DNA from: Streptomycetaceae bacterium
Lineage (GTDB): Bacteria; Actinomycetota; Actinomycetes; Streptomycetales; Streptomycetaceae
DNA: 32,320 nucleotides
Reading direction: 5' to 3'
NCBI GenBank assembly: GCA_019243445.1
Contig: JAFAUH010000403.1
Location: forward strand, 1-32,320
The position numbers and the translations under genes were made by a program. Position 1 is the stretch's first letter, and every line of letters begins with the position of its first letter. The notes under the pieces are model-generated. The model was not told the DNA's origin, ran no database searches, and worked only from the letters and a program-made list of their open reading frames with translations. Shown here in pieces: positions 8,395 through 16,190 of the stretch.

Positions 8395-8589
8395 ATGATC
8401 CTGTCGCTCTCGGCCGTTATTCTGCTCGGCGTCATCGCGTTCCTGTTCTTCCGCAAGGACGGAATGAAGGTCTCCCACGCCGTCGTGTGCGCGCTCTTCG
8501 GCTTCTACCTCGCGGGTACCGCCATCGCACCGAGTATCAAGGCGGGCGGACAGAGTCTGGCGAGCCTTCTCGGTGGCCTCAAGCTCTAG
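8395..8589 (+). CDS. smeA: SmeA-like small membrane protein
   Basis: A 64-residue protein starting at ATG 8395 with AGGAG seven bases upstream. It is almost entirely two membrane segments (about residues 2-19 and 26-46) joined by a short charged turn, FRKDGMK. Size, sequence style (ALFGFYLAGTAIAPSI) and position directly before an FtsK/SpoIIIE-type gene match SmeA of Streptomyces coelicolor, a small membrane protein needed to bring SffA to sporulation septa (Ausmees et al. 2007). Related small proteins accompany Tra-type genes on actinomycete plasmids. Eighty-seven bases separate it from sffA, so the two are probably one transcript. The symbol rests on context and resemblance. Confidence 0.8.
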   Translation: MILSLSAVILLGVIAFLFFRKDGMKVSHAVVCALFGFYLAGTAIAPSIKAGGQSLASLLGGLKL

Positions 8590-8676
8590 TGCCGTCCCCG
8601 CCGGCAGGCCCGGGCCGGGGCTCCTCCGCTCCGGCTCCGTCCCGCTTTCTCACCCCGCGCATTCAACGGAGATCAC

Positions 8677-10221
8677 GTGGCCCGGCGCCCTCTCCCCCGC
8701 ATCCCCAGCATCCTGAGCAATCGGCCGTTGGTGGCTCGGGGTCGCGACCTCGCCCAGGCCACCCGGGAGAGCGCCTCCGACATCCTCCACCCGGTGATCA
8801 CCCTCACCCGCGGTCTTCGGCGCCAGGCCGCCTGGCTGCATGAGTGGTGGACGCGTACTCCGGGTGACCGTCGCGGGCCTGTGCTGTTCCTTGCCACGTC
8901 CGCCGTGCTCGTCGTCGCGCTCCTCCCGTACGGACTGGTGCTCGTCGTCCTCGCTGTGATGGGCTCGGCCGCATGGGCGGGACGCGACCGACCCCCGGTG
9001 GAGACCGGTCCGGACGAGGCGGAGACCGCGAAACTGCAGGCTGTCTACGAGGCGTTGGTGCCCTACTTGTCGGATCCAGCCGACCCGAAGCCGCTCTACG
9101 CCCACGAAGGCAGCTGGGAAGAGGCAGTCACCGACTACGAGTTCGAGGACGGACGGCTGCTCCGGCTCGAACTGCGTTATCCCACGTACTTCATGGACGG
9201 CGATCCGCAGGCGCGGGCGCGAGTGGAGCAGCTGCTGCGGGCGAAAGCGGGGCGAGGGCGGGAATACCGCTTCGACTGGAACGAGGAGGAGAATCACCTC
9301 ACCTTGACCGCACTGCCCGCGCTGACCACCGGCATCGCCGCGCAGCGCTTTGTGACCGCGCCGGGCGAGGCCATCTTGGGGTTCACTGATGACGACGCGG
9401 TGATGCTCACCATTCCGGTCGCCGAGGGCGAACAAAGGCGGGATGTGCCGCCCGTGGTGTGGCGGACCGGCCCGCGCTCGACCGAACCGCATCTGCTCGC
9501 CGTGGGACGGCCGGGTACCGGCATCACCACCCTGCTCCGCTCGATCGCCCTGCAGGCTCTGCAGCAGGGCGATGTGCTCATTGTCGACGGGGGCGGCACC
9601 GGCGAGTACGCGTTCCTGACCGGCCGGCCCGGTGTGATCGCGCTGGAAAGCGGCCTGACCGGGACGCTCGCCGTCCTGGAGTGGGCGGCGCACGACACCG
9701 AACGTAGGCTGATCGCGGTCAACCGCGCGCGGCAGGCCGGATGGCAGACACCCAAGGACGTCCGGCGACCGATGTGGATCGTGGTGGACCAGCCCACCGC
9801 CCTCGCCCAGGTGGCAGCGGTCGAGGGCCGACCGGATCCGCAGGAGCTGCTGGAGATCCCACTGCGGTACGGCCGGGGAGCGAACGTCACGGTCGCGGTC
9901 GGCGACCGGATCGACGCGCTGGAGTCACTCGCCGCGGTGGTGCGCGCGCACACGCGGGCGCGCGTCGTGCTGGGCCCGGTGTCCCCGGATCAGGCGCGCG
10001 CGGTGCTCGGAGTGCCGCCGCACACCACGCCGGCCGCGCACACCCCCGCGGGCCGCGGCTACGCGCGCCTCGGTGACGGCCCTGTCCACCGCCTCCAGGT
10101 GCCGCACACGCCCGACCCGCACAATGAGGAGACCGGCAAGGTGCATGCACAAGCGGTGCTGTCCCTCCTCCCCGCGCACCCGCAGCCCGCCTCCGGGGTC
10201 GACCTGGCCAAGCGCAGATAG
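8677..10221 (+). CDS. sffA: SffA-like FtsK/SpoIIIE-family protein with altered nucleotide-binding motifs
   Basis: A 514-residue protein starting at GTG 8677 with GGAG upstream. A membrane hairpin lies at about 67-101. The C-terminal half follows the FtsK/SpoIIIE/Tra fold: a P-loop position GRPGTGIT at 277-284, strand DVLIVDGGG at about 299-307, and a Walker B position MWIVVDQ at 366-372. In this copy the P-loop lysine is isoleucine (I283) and the glutamate after the Walker B aspartate is glutamine (Q372), so ATP hydrolysis is doubtful. In S. coelicolor SffA localises to sporulation septa through SmeA and affects spore maturation and chromosome segregation, with a function distinct from FtsK. 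No DNA-orienting gamma domain is evident. A hairpin follows the stop. Confidence 0.85.
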   Translation: MARRPLPRIPSILSNRPLVARGRDLAQATRESASDILHPVITLTRGLRRQAAWLHEWWTRTPGDRRGPVLFLATSAVLVVALLPYGLVLVVLAVMGSAAWAGRDRPPVETGPDEAETAKLQAVYEALVPYLSDPADPKPLYAHEGSWEEAVTDYEFEDGRLLRLELRYPTYFMDGDPQARARVEQLLRAKAGRGREYRFDWNEEENHLTLTALPALTTGIAAQRFVTAPGEAILGFTDDDAVMLTIPVAEGEQRRDVPPVVWRTGPRSTEPHLLAVGRPGTGITTLLRSIALQALQQGDVLIVDGGGTGEYAFLTGRPGVIALESGLTGTLAVLEWAAHDTERRLIAVNRARQAGWQTPKDVRRPMWIVVDQPTALAQVAAVEGRPDPQELLEIPLRYGRGANVTVAVGDRIDALESLAAVVRAHTRARVVLGPVSPDQARAVLGVPPHTTPAAHTPAGRGYARLGDGPVHRLQVPHTPDPHNEETGKVHAQAVLSLLPAHPQPASGVDLAKRR

Positions 10222-10222
10222 G

Positions 10223-10247
10223 CGGGACGTCGCGGCGCGGCGTCCCG
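10223..10247 (+). terminator. Probable terminator after sffA
   Basis: CGGGACG (10223-10229) and CGTCCCG (10241-10247) form a perfect 7-bp stem with an 11-base GC-rich loop, starting one base after the sffA stop codon. No T-run follows, as is common in streptomycetes. Confidence 0.5.
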
Positions 10248-10380
10248 TCGGTTACGGTGGCCGTGCCCTCGGCCGCCGCGGCGGCGATGAGGCCGTCTGC
10301 GTCTGGGTGCCGGCCGACCGGGGGCCTGGGCCGGCAGCGCCGGCCGTGGGCGGGGACCGATAACGACCTGGGGGGCAGCG

Positions 10381-11799
10381 GTGAGCGCGCGCGAGCGGGA
10401 CGGCACCATGACAGCACCGTCGGACGACAGTGACGGCGGACAACAGCGCAGGGAAGCCGGAGAAGGCGACGCGAGCGTGCGACGGCGTGAGCAACGCTCG
10501 TGGTATGTCTACGACTTCGCGACCGCCGTGTTCAACACCAGTGTGATCACAGTGTTCCTCGGCCCGTATCTGACCGGCATCGCCAAGGCTGCTGCCGACG
10601 CCCACGGGTATGTGCATCCGCTGGGCATCCCGGTACGCGCCGGGTCCTACTTCGCCTATGCAATCTCGGCGTCGGTGCTGCTGTCGGTGCTGGTGATGCC
10701 GCTGGCCGGCGCGATCGCCGACCGTACCGGCCGCAAGAAGCCCGTGATGGGAGTGTTCGCGTACCTGGGCGCCGCAGCAACGGCGGGGCTGTTCTTCCTG
10801 GGCGGCGACCGCTATCTGCTCGGCGGAGCGCTGCTGGTCATCGCCAATGTCAGTTACGGGTCGTCCTTCACTGTCTACAACGCGTTCTTGCCGCAGATCG
10901 CGCAACCGAAGGAACGGGACGCGGTCTCCTCGCGCGGTTGGGCGTGCGGCTATGTCGCGGGCTCCTCCGTGCTGGTGCTGAATCTGGTCCTGTTCCTCGA
11001 CCACGCGGCGCTCGGGGTCTCGGAGGGTGCGGCAGTGCGCATCTGTCTGGCATCGGCCGGGGTGTGGTGGGCGCTGTTCACTCTCGTCTCGCTGCGCGGG
11101 CTGCGAGAGCGTGTCAGACCTGCGGCGCAGGACGTATCAGGCGGGTCGGCCGCGGCCGTTCAGGGGCTGCGGCAACTCGCGGCGACGATAAGGGACTTGC
11201 GCAGCTATCCGCTCACGCTCGCCTTCCTGCTGGCGTATCTGATCTACAACGACGGCGTGCAGACCGTGATCTCCCAGGCGTCGTTGTACGGCTCGGAGCA
11301 GCTCGGCCTCAGCCAGACGACTCTGATCTCCGCGGTGCTGCTGGTGCAGGTGCTCGCGATCGTCGGCGCGCTGCTGCTGGCACGGCTGGCGAGGCAGTAC
11401 GGTGCCAAGCGCACCGTGCTCGGCTCGCTGGTGGCTTGGATATTCACGATCGGCGCGGGGTACTTCCTGCCGGCCCACCGGCCCGTGTGGTTCTTCGCGC
11501 TGGCGGCGGCGATCGGGATGGTGCTGGGCGGCAGCCAGGCACTGTCGCGGTCGCTGTTCTCGCAACTCGTCCCACTTGGGAAGGAAGCGGAGTACTTTTC
11601 CGTGTATCAGGTGAGCGACCGGGGAACGAGCTGGGTGGGCCCTTTGCTGTTCGGTCTCGCCTTTCAGTTGACCGGAAGCTACCGGGCGGCGATCGTCTCA
11701 CTCGTCGTCTTCTTCGTGGTCGGATTCGTACTGCTGGCGAGGGTGCCGGTCGACCGGGCAGCGGCTGCGGTCGGTGTCCGCGATACGGGGCTGATTTAG
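10381..11799 (+). CDS. UMF1-type major facilitator superfamily transporter
   Basis: A 472-residue multi-pass membrane protein with a hydrophilic 38-residue start and about twelve membrane segments. The first segment begins SWYVYDFATAVFNTSVITVF, the W(x)YDxA(N) opening typical of the UMF1 (Atg22-like) branch. GAIADRTGRKKP is the MFS loop between helices 2 and 3, and GKEAEYFSVYQVSDRGTSWVGP is the typical later UMF1 loop. The start used is GTG 10381, preceded by a G-rich tract; ATG 10408 is an alternative. The substrate is unknown. It lies 160 bases after sffA beyond a hairpin, so is likely transcribed separately. Confidence 0.85.
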   Translation: MSARERDGTMTAPSDDSDGGQQRREAGEGDASVRRREQRSWYVYDFATAVFNTSVITVFLGPYLTGIAKAAADAHGYVHPLGIPVRAGSYFAYAISASVLLSVLVMPLAGAIADRTGRKKPVMGVFAYLGAAATAGLFFLGGDRYLLGGALLVIANVSYGSSFTVYNAFLPQIAQPKERDAVSSRGWACGYVAGSSVLVLNLVLFLDHAALGVSEGAAVRICLASAGVWWALFTLVSLRGLRERVRPAAQDVSGGSAAAVQGLRQLAATIRDLRSYPLTLAFLLAYLIYNDGVQTVISQASLYGSEQLGLSQTTLISAVLLVQVLAIVGALLLARLARQYGAKRTVLGSLVAWIFTIGAGYFLPAHRPVWFFALAAAIGMVLGGSQALSRSLFSQLVPLGKEAEYFSVYQVSDRGTSWVGPLLFGLAFQLTGSYRAAIVSLVVFFVVGFVLLARVPVDRAAAAVGVRDTGLI

Positions 11800-11977
11800 G
11801 TGTGAAGGCCGCGGGCAGGTAGTGTACGCGTTTGTCCCCGCAGAAGACCGTTACTGCGCGTTGACGATACGAAAACGACGGGTGATATCTCCTGTCGGAT
11901 GTGACAAAAAGAGCCCTGTTGGGTACAACAAGGGGCGACGACGGAGAGACAAGGCTGCGGGCGCATGTCCCGAAACG

Positions 11978-12003
11978 GGAATCTTCACCGCCCACCGGAC
12001 GTT
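11978..12003 (+). promoter_or_regulatory. Sigma-R (disulfide-stress) promoter of rbpA
   Basis: GGAAT at 11978-11982 and GTT at 12001-12003 are separated by exactly 18 bases, a perfect match to the sigma-R consensus. rbpA is a known sigma-R target in S. coelicolor. Transcription would begin near 12010, about 55 bases before the ATG. Confidence 0.85.
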
Positions 12004-12064
12004 GACCCAATGACGACGACAGCGACACCTGTCCTGTGGGCGACAAGCCCGGGAGGCACGATTC

Positions 12065-12439
12065 ATGAGTGAGCGAGCTCTCCGCGGCACGCGACTCGGG
12101 GCCACCAGCTACGAGACCGACCGCGGCATCGATCTGGCACCGCGCCAGACGGTGGAGTACGCATGTCAGAACGGACATCGATTTGAGATGCCGTTCTCTA
12201 TGGAGGCCGAGATCCCTCCGGAGTGGGAGTGCCGTGCCTGCGGTGTTCAGGCGCTCCTGGTAGACGGAGAGGGCCCCGAGGAGAAGAAGGCAAAGCCCGC
12301 GCGCACGCACTGGGACATGCTCATGGAGCGCCGTACCCGCGAGGAGCTCGAGGAGGTGCTGGCCGAGCGGCTGGCGGTACTGCGTTCCGGCGGCATGAAC
12401 ATCGCGGTGCACCCGCGCGACACTCGCAAGAGCGCCTGA
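12065..12439 (+). CDS. rbpA: RNA polymerase-binding protein RbpA
   Basis: A 124-residue actinobacterial transcription factor that binds the beta subunit and principal sigma factor and stabilises open complexes. The start is ATG 12065 behind GGGAGG. The parts are visible in order: an N-terminal tail (ALRGTRLGATSYETD), a basic core linker, a zinc-type beta core with CQNGHRFEMPFS and WECRACG, then the sigma-interacting helical region ARTHWDMLMERRTREELEEVLAERL. The two cysteines of CRAC and the CxxGH pair are retained. It has its own sigma-R promoter, and its 3' end converges on fxsA through a shared hairpin. Confidence 0.96.
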   Translation: MSERALRGTRLGATSYETDRGIDLAPRQTVEYACQNGHRFEMPFSMEAEIPPEWECRACGVQALLVDGEGPEEKKAKPARTHWDMLMERRTREELEEVLAERLAVLRSGGMNIAVHPRDTRKSA

Positions 12440-12462
12440 GGAGGCGGCGAAGCGGTCGGAAG

Positions 12463-12508
12463 AAGCCCAGGCCGCAGCCCACTTTATGTGGCCGCGGCCC
12501 GGGCTTTT
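12463..12508. terminator. Bidirectional terminator between rbpA and fxsA
   Basis: A long imperfect inverted repeat, AAGCCC-GGCCGC on the left and its complement GCGGCC-GGGCTT on the right, around the loop ACTTTATG. It ends in TTTT on the plus strand and starts after AGAAG on the left. It lies between two converging stop codons and can serve both. Confidence 0.8.
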
Positions 12509-12516
12509 CGCACCGC

Positions 12517-13155
12517 TTACGCCTTTTCGGTTCGCTTCTCCGCCCGCTCCCGCGCTCCACGGACGGCCTGCCATGCCGAAAGCGCACCCTCGACCGAAGT
12601 CCTGGCCGGCCACTGCGCTTGCTCGCGTGCGCCGCTCACGAGTGCGGATTCGTCGTCTCGGATCACCTCGCCCTGCACGACCTTCCCGTCGGGGCGGTGG
12701 ATCCGTACCTGCTGGAAGGCGTCACCGAGCGACCCCGGACGGGAACGGCGCCGCGCCGACACCTTCCCCGCCACCGCCGTGAGCAGCTTGCGGGTCGGCG
12801 GGAAGAGGCACAGCAGCCCGGCGGTGTCCGAGACCATCCCGGGCACGATGAGCAACAGTCCGCCGAGCATCTCGAATCCCGCACCGATGGCCTCACTCCC
12901 CCGGCCGCTGCCTGCGGCCCCGGACTGCACCGAGCCTCTCAGGCTATGCCAGGCGCGCAGCCCGGCCCGCTTCACCACAGCTGCGCCCACCACCGCACCG
13001 GCGAGCAGGAGGAGCAGCACCATCCCGCCGCCGAGTGCTCCGGCGACGACGGTGAGCAGCCAGATCTCCAGCACCGCCCACGCGGCCCCCGCGAGCGGCA
13101 CGAGGATGCGGGCGCGTGAGCGGCGTGGGTCAGTGGAGGATGAACCGAAAGTCAT
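12517..13155 (-). CDS. fxsA: FxsA-family membrane protein
   Basis: A 212-residue inner-membrane protein. Two membrane segments near the N-terminus (about 18-62: LVPLAGAAWAVLEIWLL and VLLLLLAGAVVGAAVV) precede a third hydrophobic stretch, GGLLLIVPGMVSDTAGLLCLFP, which is the most typical part of the FxsA family. The C-terminal tail is charged and includes a section (AREQAQWPARTSVEGALS) duplicated elsewhere in the window. E. coli FxsA affects exclusion of phage T7 by the F plasmid; the role in actinobacteria is unknown. The ATG at 13155 lies four bases after the ppm1 stop, so it is the last gene of the lnt-ppm1-fxsA transcript. Confidence 0.88.
   Translation of the reverse strand: MTFGSSSTDPRRSRARILVPLAGAAWAVLEIWLLTVVAGALGGGMVLLLLLAGAVVGAAVVKRAGLRAWHSLRGSVQSGAAGSGRGSEAIGAGFEMLGGLLLIVPGMVSDTAGLLCLFPPTRKLLTAVAGKVSARRRSRPGSLGDAFQQVRIHRPDGKVVQGEVIRDDESALVSGAREQAQWPARTSVEGALSAWQAVRGARERAEKRTEKA
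12534..12647. repeat. 114-bp repeat, copy A (3' end of fxsA)
   Basis: This segment inside fxsA matches 18020-18133 over 114 bases without gaps, with about 12 differences by eye (near 89 percent identity). In fxsA it encodes the C-terminal tail. Confidence 0.9.
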
Positions 13156-13159
13156 GCAT

Positions 13160-13909
13160 TCAATTGTGCCTGCGCCCCCGAAGCCGGTTGAGGCGGGCGC
13201 TCACACCCCAGGTGGTGACCCGCCACAGCGCCTCGACGACGATGTTGCGGCTCATCTTGGAATCACCGCGCTCGCGCTCGACGAAAGTGATCGGTACCTC
13301 GACGATGTGGTAGCCCTTCTTGGCGGCCCGCCAGGCCAGATCGACCTGGAAGCAGTAGCCCGCCGAGGCCACCTCCTCCATGCCGATGCCTTCCAAAGTC
13401 TCCTTGCGGAAGGCCCGGTAGCCCCCGGTGACATCGCGGATACCCACGCCGAGCATGAGGCGCGAGTAAGTACTGCCGCCGCGCGAGAGGAACTCACGGG
13501 ACTTCGGCCAGTTGACCACCCGGCCGCCCGGGACCCAGCGTGAGCCGAGCACCAGGTCGGCGCCTTTCAGCGCGGTGAGCAGCCGTGGCAGCTGTTCCGG
13601 CTGGTGGGAGCCGTCGGCGTCCATCTCCACCAAAACGCCGTAGCCGCCTTCAATGCCCCAGCGGAAACCCGCGAGATAGGCCGCGCCGAGCCCTTCCTTG
13701 CCCTTGCGGTGCAGCACATGGACGTGATCGTCCGTGGCGGCGAGCTCGTCGGCGAGCTTGCCGGTGCCGTCCGGGCTGTTGTCATCAGCGATCAAAATGT
13801 GCGCCTCGGGCACGGAAGACCGCACCCTGGCGACGATCGGCTTGATGTTCTCGGCTTCGTTGTAGGTCGGGATGATAACCAGAACCGTGCCGAGCGGACC
13901 GTCGTTCAC
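13160..13909 (-). CDS. ppm1: Polyprenol monophosphomannose synthase
   Basis: A 249-residue family 2 glycosyltransferase that makes polyprenyl-phosphate-mannose from GDP-mannose, the sugar donor for protein O-mannosylation by Pmt. Motifs: VIIPTYNEAENI at the N-terminus, ILIADDNSPDGTG, EMDADGSHQPEQL (the DxD-type metal site) and DVTGGYRAFRK. No membrane segments are present, unlike eukaryotic forms. In S. coelicolor Ppm1 is needed for phiC31 infection and glycoprotein formation. The start is GTG 13909, two bases after the lnt stop; in mycobacteria the same two activities are fused in one protein, so the arrangement supports the call. Confidence 0.93.
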   Translation of the reverse strand: MNDGPLGTVLVIIPTYNEAENIKPIVARVRSSVPEAHILIADDNSPDGTGKLADELAATDDHVHVLHRKGKEGLGAAYLAGFRWGIEGGYGVLVEMDADGSHQPEQLPRLLTALKGADLVLGSRWVPGGRVVNWPKSREFLSRGGSTYSRLMLGVGIRDVTGGYRAFRKETLEGIGMEEVASAGYCFQVDLAWRAAKKGYHIVEVPITFVERERGDSKMSRNIVVEALWRVTTWGVSARLNRLRGRRHN

Positions 13910-13911
13910 TA

Positions 13912-15669
13912 CTACCCCTTATCCTCCGTGCGTCTCCGTGGGCCGAGCCCGATCGCTGCGGCACAGGACAGGACGCCCACCATAGCGAGCGTCCATTCCG
14001 GGAGCGCGCCGAGCCGGTCGGCGACGGTGGTGCTGTCACGCAACGGAATGCGTGCGCTGAGCACCTCCCGGGTGAATTCTTCGCTCTGCTGCTTGACCGT
14101 CCCGTCCGGCGCCACGACCGCGCTGATGCCGCTGGTCGCCGCGGAGACGACGGCCCTGCCGTGCTCGACAGCGCGCAGCCGGTACATCGCAAGCTGCTGC
14201 TCGGGTTGACCGGTTCGCCCATAAGTGGCGTTATTGGTCTGGACCACGATCGCTCGCGCTCCCGCATTGACCGTATCGCGGACGATCTGGTCATAGGCGA
14301 CTTCGAAGCAGATCACGTCGCCGATACGGGCCGGGCCGAGCTGCAGCACACCATTGTGCTTACCCGGGTAGAAGTCGAGCGGGATTTCGTTGAGACGGCT
14401 GATGACCTTGGTCAGTTCCTTGCGGAACGGCACGTACTCGCCGAAGGGCACAGGATGCTGCTTGGTGTACTCGGCACCGGGCCCGGCCGTCGGGGACCAG
14501 ACGATGCCCTCGTTCTGCACATGGTCGGCGTCCGGTCCGTCGACAAGGGCGCCGATGAGGACGGGCACGCCGATCGCCTGCACGGCCTGGGAGATCGCCG
14601 TATATGCCTGCGGATAGCTGAACGGATCGAGATCGGAGGAGTTCTCCGGCCAGATGACGACGTCGGGCCGTGGCACCCGGCCGGATTTCACCTCCCGGGC
14701 GAGCTGGACAGTGGCCTGGACATGGTTGCCCAGGATCTCCATCGGCCGGCCGAGGAAGTGCATGCCGGGCCTGTCCACATTGCCCTGGACAATGGCTACT
14801 TGAACGCTTCCGTCAGCTTTGGTGGCCGTCGGCACTGCGGAGCCGACGGCCACGACAGCGGCAGCAAGGACGAGCGAGACGGCGGTCCCGACGGCATCCC
14901 GGGCTCTCACGGCGCCGCGCAGCCTGACGGCACAGAGCGCAGCCGTGGCGAGCAGGCCTGCGGTGAGGGCCAGGGCGAAGGTGACGAGCGGGGCTCCGCC
15001 GAGCGCGGCGAGCGCAGTGAATGGTGAGCCGGTGTTGGCGAACGCCAGCCGCCCCCAGGGGAATCCGCCGAACGGCACCCGGTCCCGGATCAGCTCCTCG
15101 GCCACCCACAGACAGGCACCCCACAACGGCCGACCGGGCAGCCGGGAGGTCACGGCGAGCCCCGCGCCGAGTGGCACGAAGAACACCGCCTCGATGACGG
15201 ACAGGCCGACGACGGCGTCCCAGCCGACGACGTGCAGCCACTGCAGCAGCCAGACGAAGAAAGGGAACGCGAAAGCGAAGCCTGTCCACGCCGCCTGGCG
15301 GACGGTGCGGTGCCAGGTGAGGAGGGCGAGCACGGCGACGGCAGCAAGGGACAGCGGCCAAAGGTCGTACGGGGGGAAGGATGCCGCGAGGGCAAGACCG
15401 CTTGCGGCAGCGAGCATGCTACGGAGCGAGTCGCGGCGTGCGGCGCGCACGAGACGGCGCAGCCGCCCCTGTCTGAGCCCGAGGGGAGGTGCAGGTGGCT
15501 CGAGGGGAGGTGCGGGCGTAGATGCTTCGGTCGTCGTCCCGTCGCGCCAGCAACTACCGGCGGCTTCAGGGGGCTCTTCCTGCTGTAGGCAGGGGGAGAC
15601 TCCACCGCGGGCACTGCTGGGCGTTGCCTCGGTGCCGGTGTCGGGTCGCGGTGGGACGGTCGCGGCCAT
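13912..15669 (-). CDS. lnt: Apolipoprotein N-acyltransferase
   Basis: A 585-residue membrane enzyme adding the third acyl chain to lipoproteins. The start chosen is ATG 15669 (MAATVPPRP); the frame is open upstream but the composition changes. A disordered Pro-rich leader of about 80 residues precedes six or so membrane segments (from MLAAASGLALAASFPPY onward), then the nitrilase-type domain. The catalytic triad is seen as WPENSSDLDP (E about 342), EYTKQHPVPFGEY (K about 403) and DVICFEVAYDQ (C about 454). A last membrane helix near LAMVGVLSCAAAIGLG precedes the charged end. It directly precedes ppm1, so lipoprotein acylation and mannosylation are coupled at the expression level. Confidence 0.92.
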   Translation of the reverse strand: MAATVPPRPDTGTEATPSSARGGVSPCLQQEEPPEAAGSCWRDGTTTEASTPAPPLEPPAPPLGLRQGRLRRLVRAARRDSLRSMLAAASGLALAASFPPYDLWPLSLAAVAVLALLTWHRTVRQAAWTGFAFAFPFFVWLLQWLHVVGWDAVVGLSVIEAVFFVPLGAGLAVTSRLPGRPLWGACLWVAEELIRDRVPFGGFPWGRLAFANTGSPFTALAALGGAPLVTFALALTAGLLATAALCAVRLRGAVRARDAVGTAVSLVLAAAVVAVGSAVPTATKADGSVQVAIVQGNVDRPGMHFLGRPMEILGNHVQATVQLAREVKSGRVPRPDVVIWPENSSDLDPFSYPQAYTAISQAVQAIGVPVLIGALVDGPDADHVQNEGIVWSPTAGPGAEYTKQHPVPFGEYVPFRKELTKVISRLNEIPLDFYPGKHNGVLQLGPARIGDVICFEVAYDQIVRDTVNAGARAIVVQTNNATYGRTGQPEQQLAMYRLRAVEHGRAVVSAATSGISAVVAPDGTVKQQSEEFTREVLSARIPLRDSTTVADRLGALPEWTLAMVGVLSCAAAIGLGPRRRTEDKG

Positions 15670-16190
15670 TGCTCTTACTTGCCTTCTCGCGTCGATTGCG
15701 GCGTCGTGGAGTGACCGTACAACGGTTTTGTGCCGCTCCAGACCACGGGGAGGAGGGAAAGGGGGCGGTAGACCTTCCCAGATTTTCCATTGCTCGCCTG
15801 CGCTCATCTGCGCTTGTCTTTGCTCGTCTGCGGATGGGGACCCGGAATGCCCTTCGGGCCGACCTGGAATCCGCCGGCTGCGGATCGACCAAGAGCCGTT
15901 GTCTACTGGACTTCCGGGCCCCCACCCGGGTCGCACCTGCCGGCCGGGAAGCACCTTTCCCCCTTCTGGGCCGCCCTTGTGCAGGGGCGTAACCCATGGC
16001 GGAATGCGGAGGATCCCGGGTCGGACGTATCTGGTGGTGGACTCGACCGAACCTACTCTCTTGGGACCACAGCTTGTCAACAGTCGCCTGATCTGCGGGG
16101 ATTGGCAAAATCAGCTGGTCAGTAAGGCCCCCTGGCCATGCCTTCGACAGGCCGACGGCACATCGTTCGGCGGTACGAGCCCTCCTTGCG
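15670..16190. other. Intergenic region upstream of lnt
   Basis: About 520 bases lie between the lnt start and the amidohydrolase stop. I found no gene. A possible lnt promoter sits at 16051-16080, implying an untranslated leader of more than 350 bases. Within this leader an imperfect GC-rich inverted repeat (CTTCCGGGCC ... GGCCGGGAAG) occurs around 15910-15955. Confidence 0.4.
16051..16080 (-). promoter_or_regulatory. Possible vegetative promoter for lnt-ppm1-fxsA
   Basis: On the minus strand TTGACA (16080-16075), then 18 bases, then GTAGGT (16056-16051). This fits a streptomycete principal-sigma promoter. It would give a long leader before lnt. Confidence 0.35.

Noticed and set aside
8650-9693. 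347-codon minus-strand frame opposite sffA
   Set aside because: It is a shadow of sffA: no membrane or domain motif, composition of antisense code, and sffA has start, ribosome site and family features.
10500-11822. 440-codon plus-strand frame overlapping the MFS gene
   Set aside because: It is an out-of-frame reading of the transporter; it has Arg/Gly-rich composition and no membrane helices.
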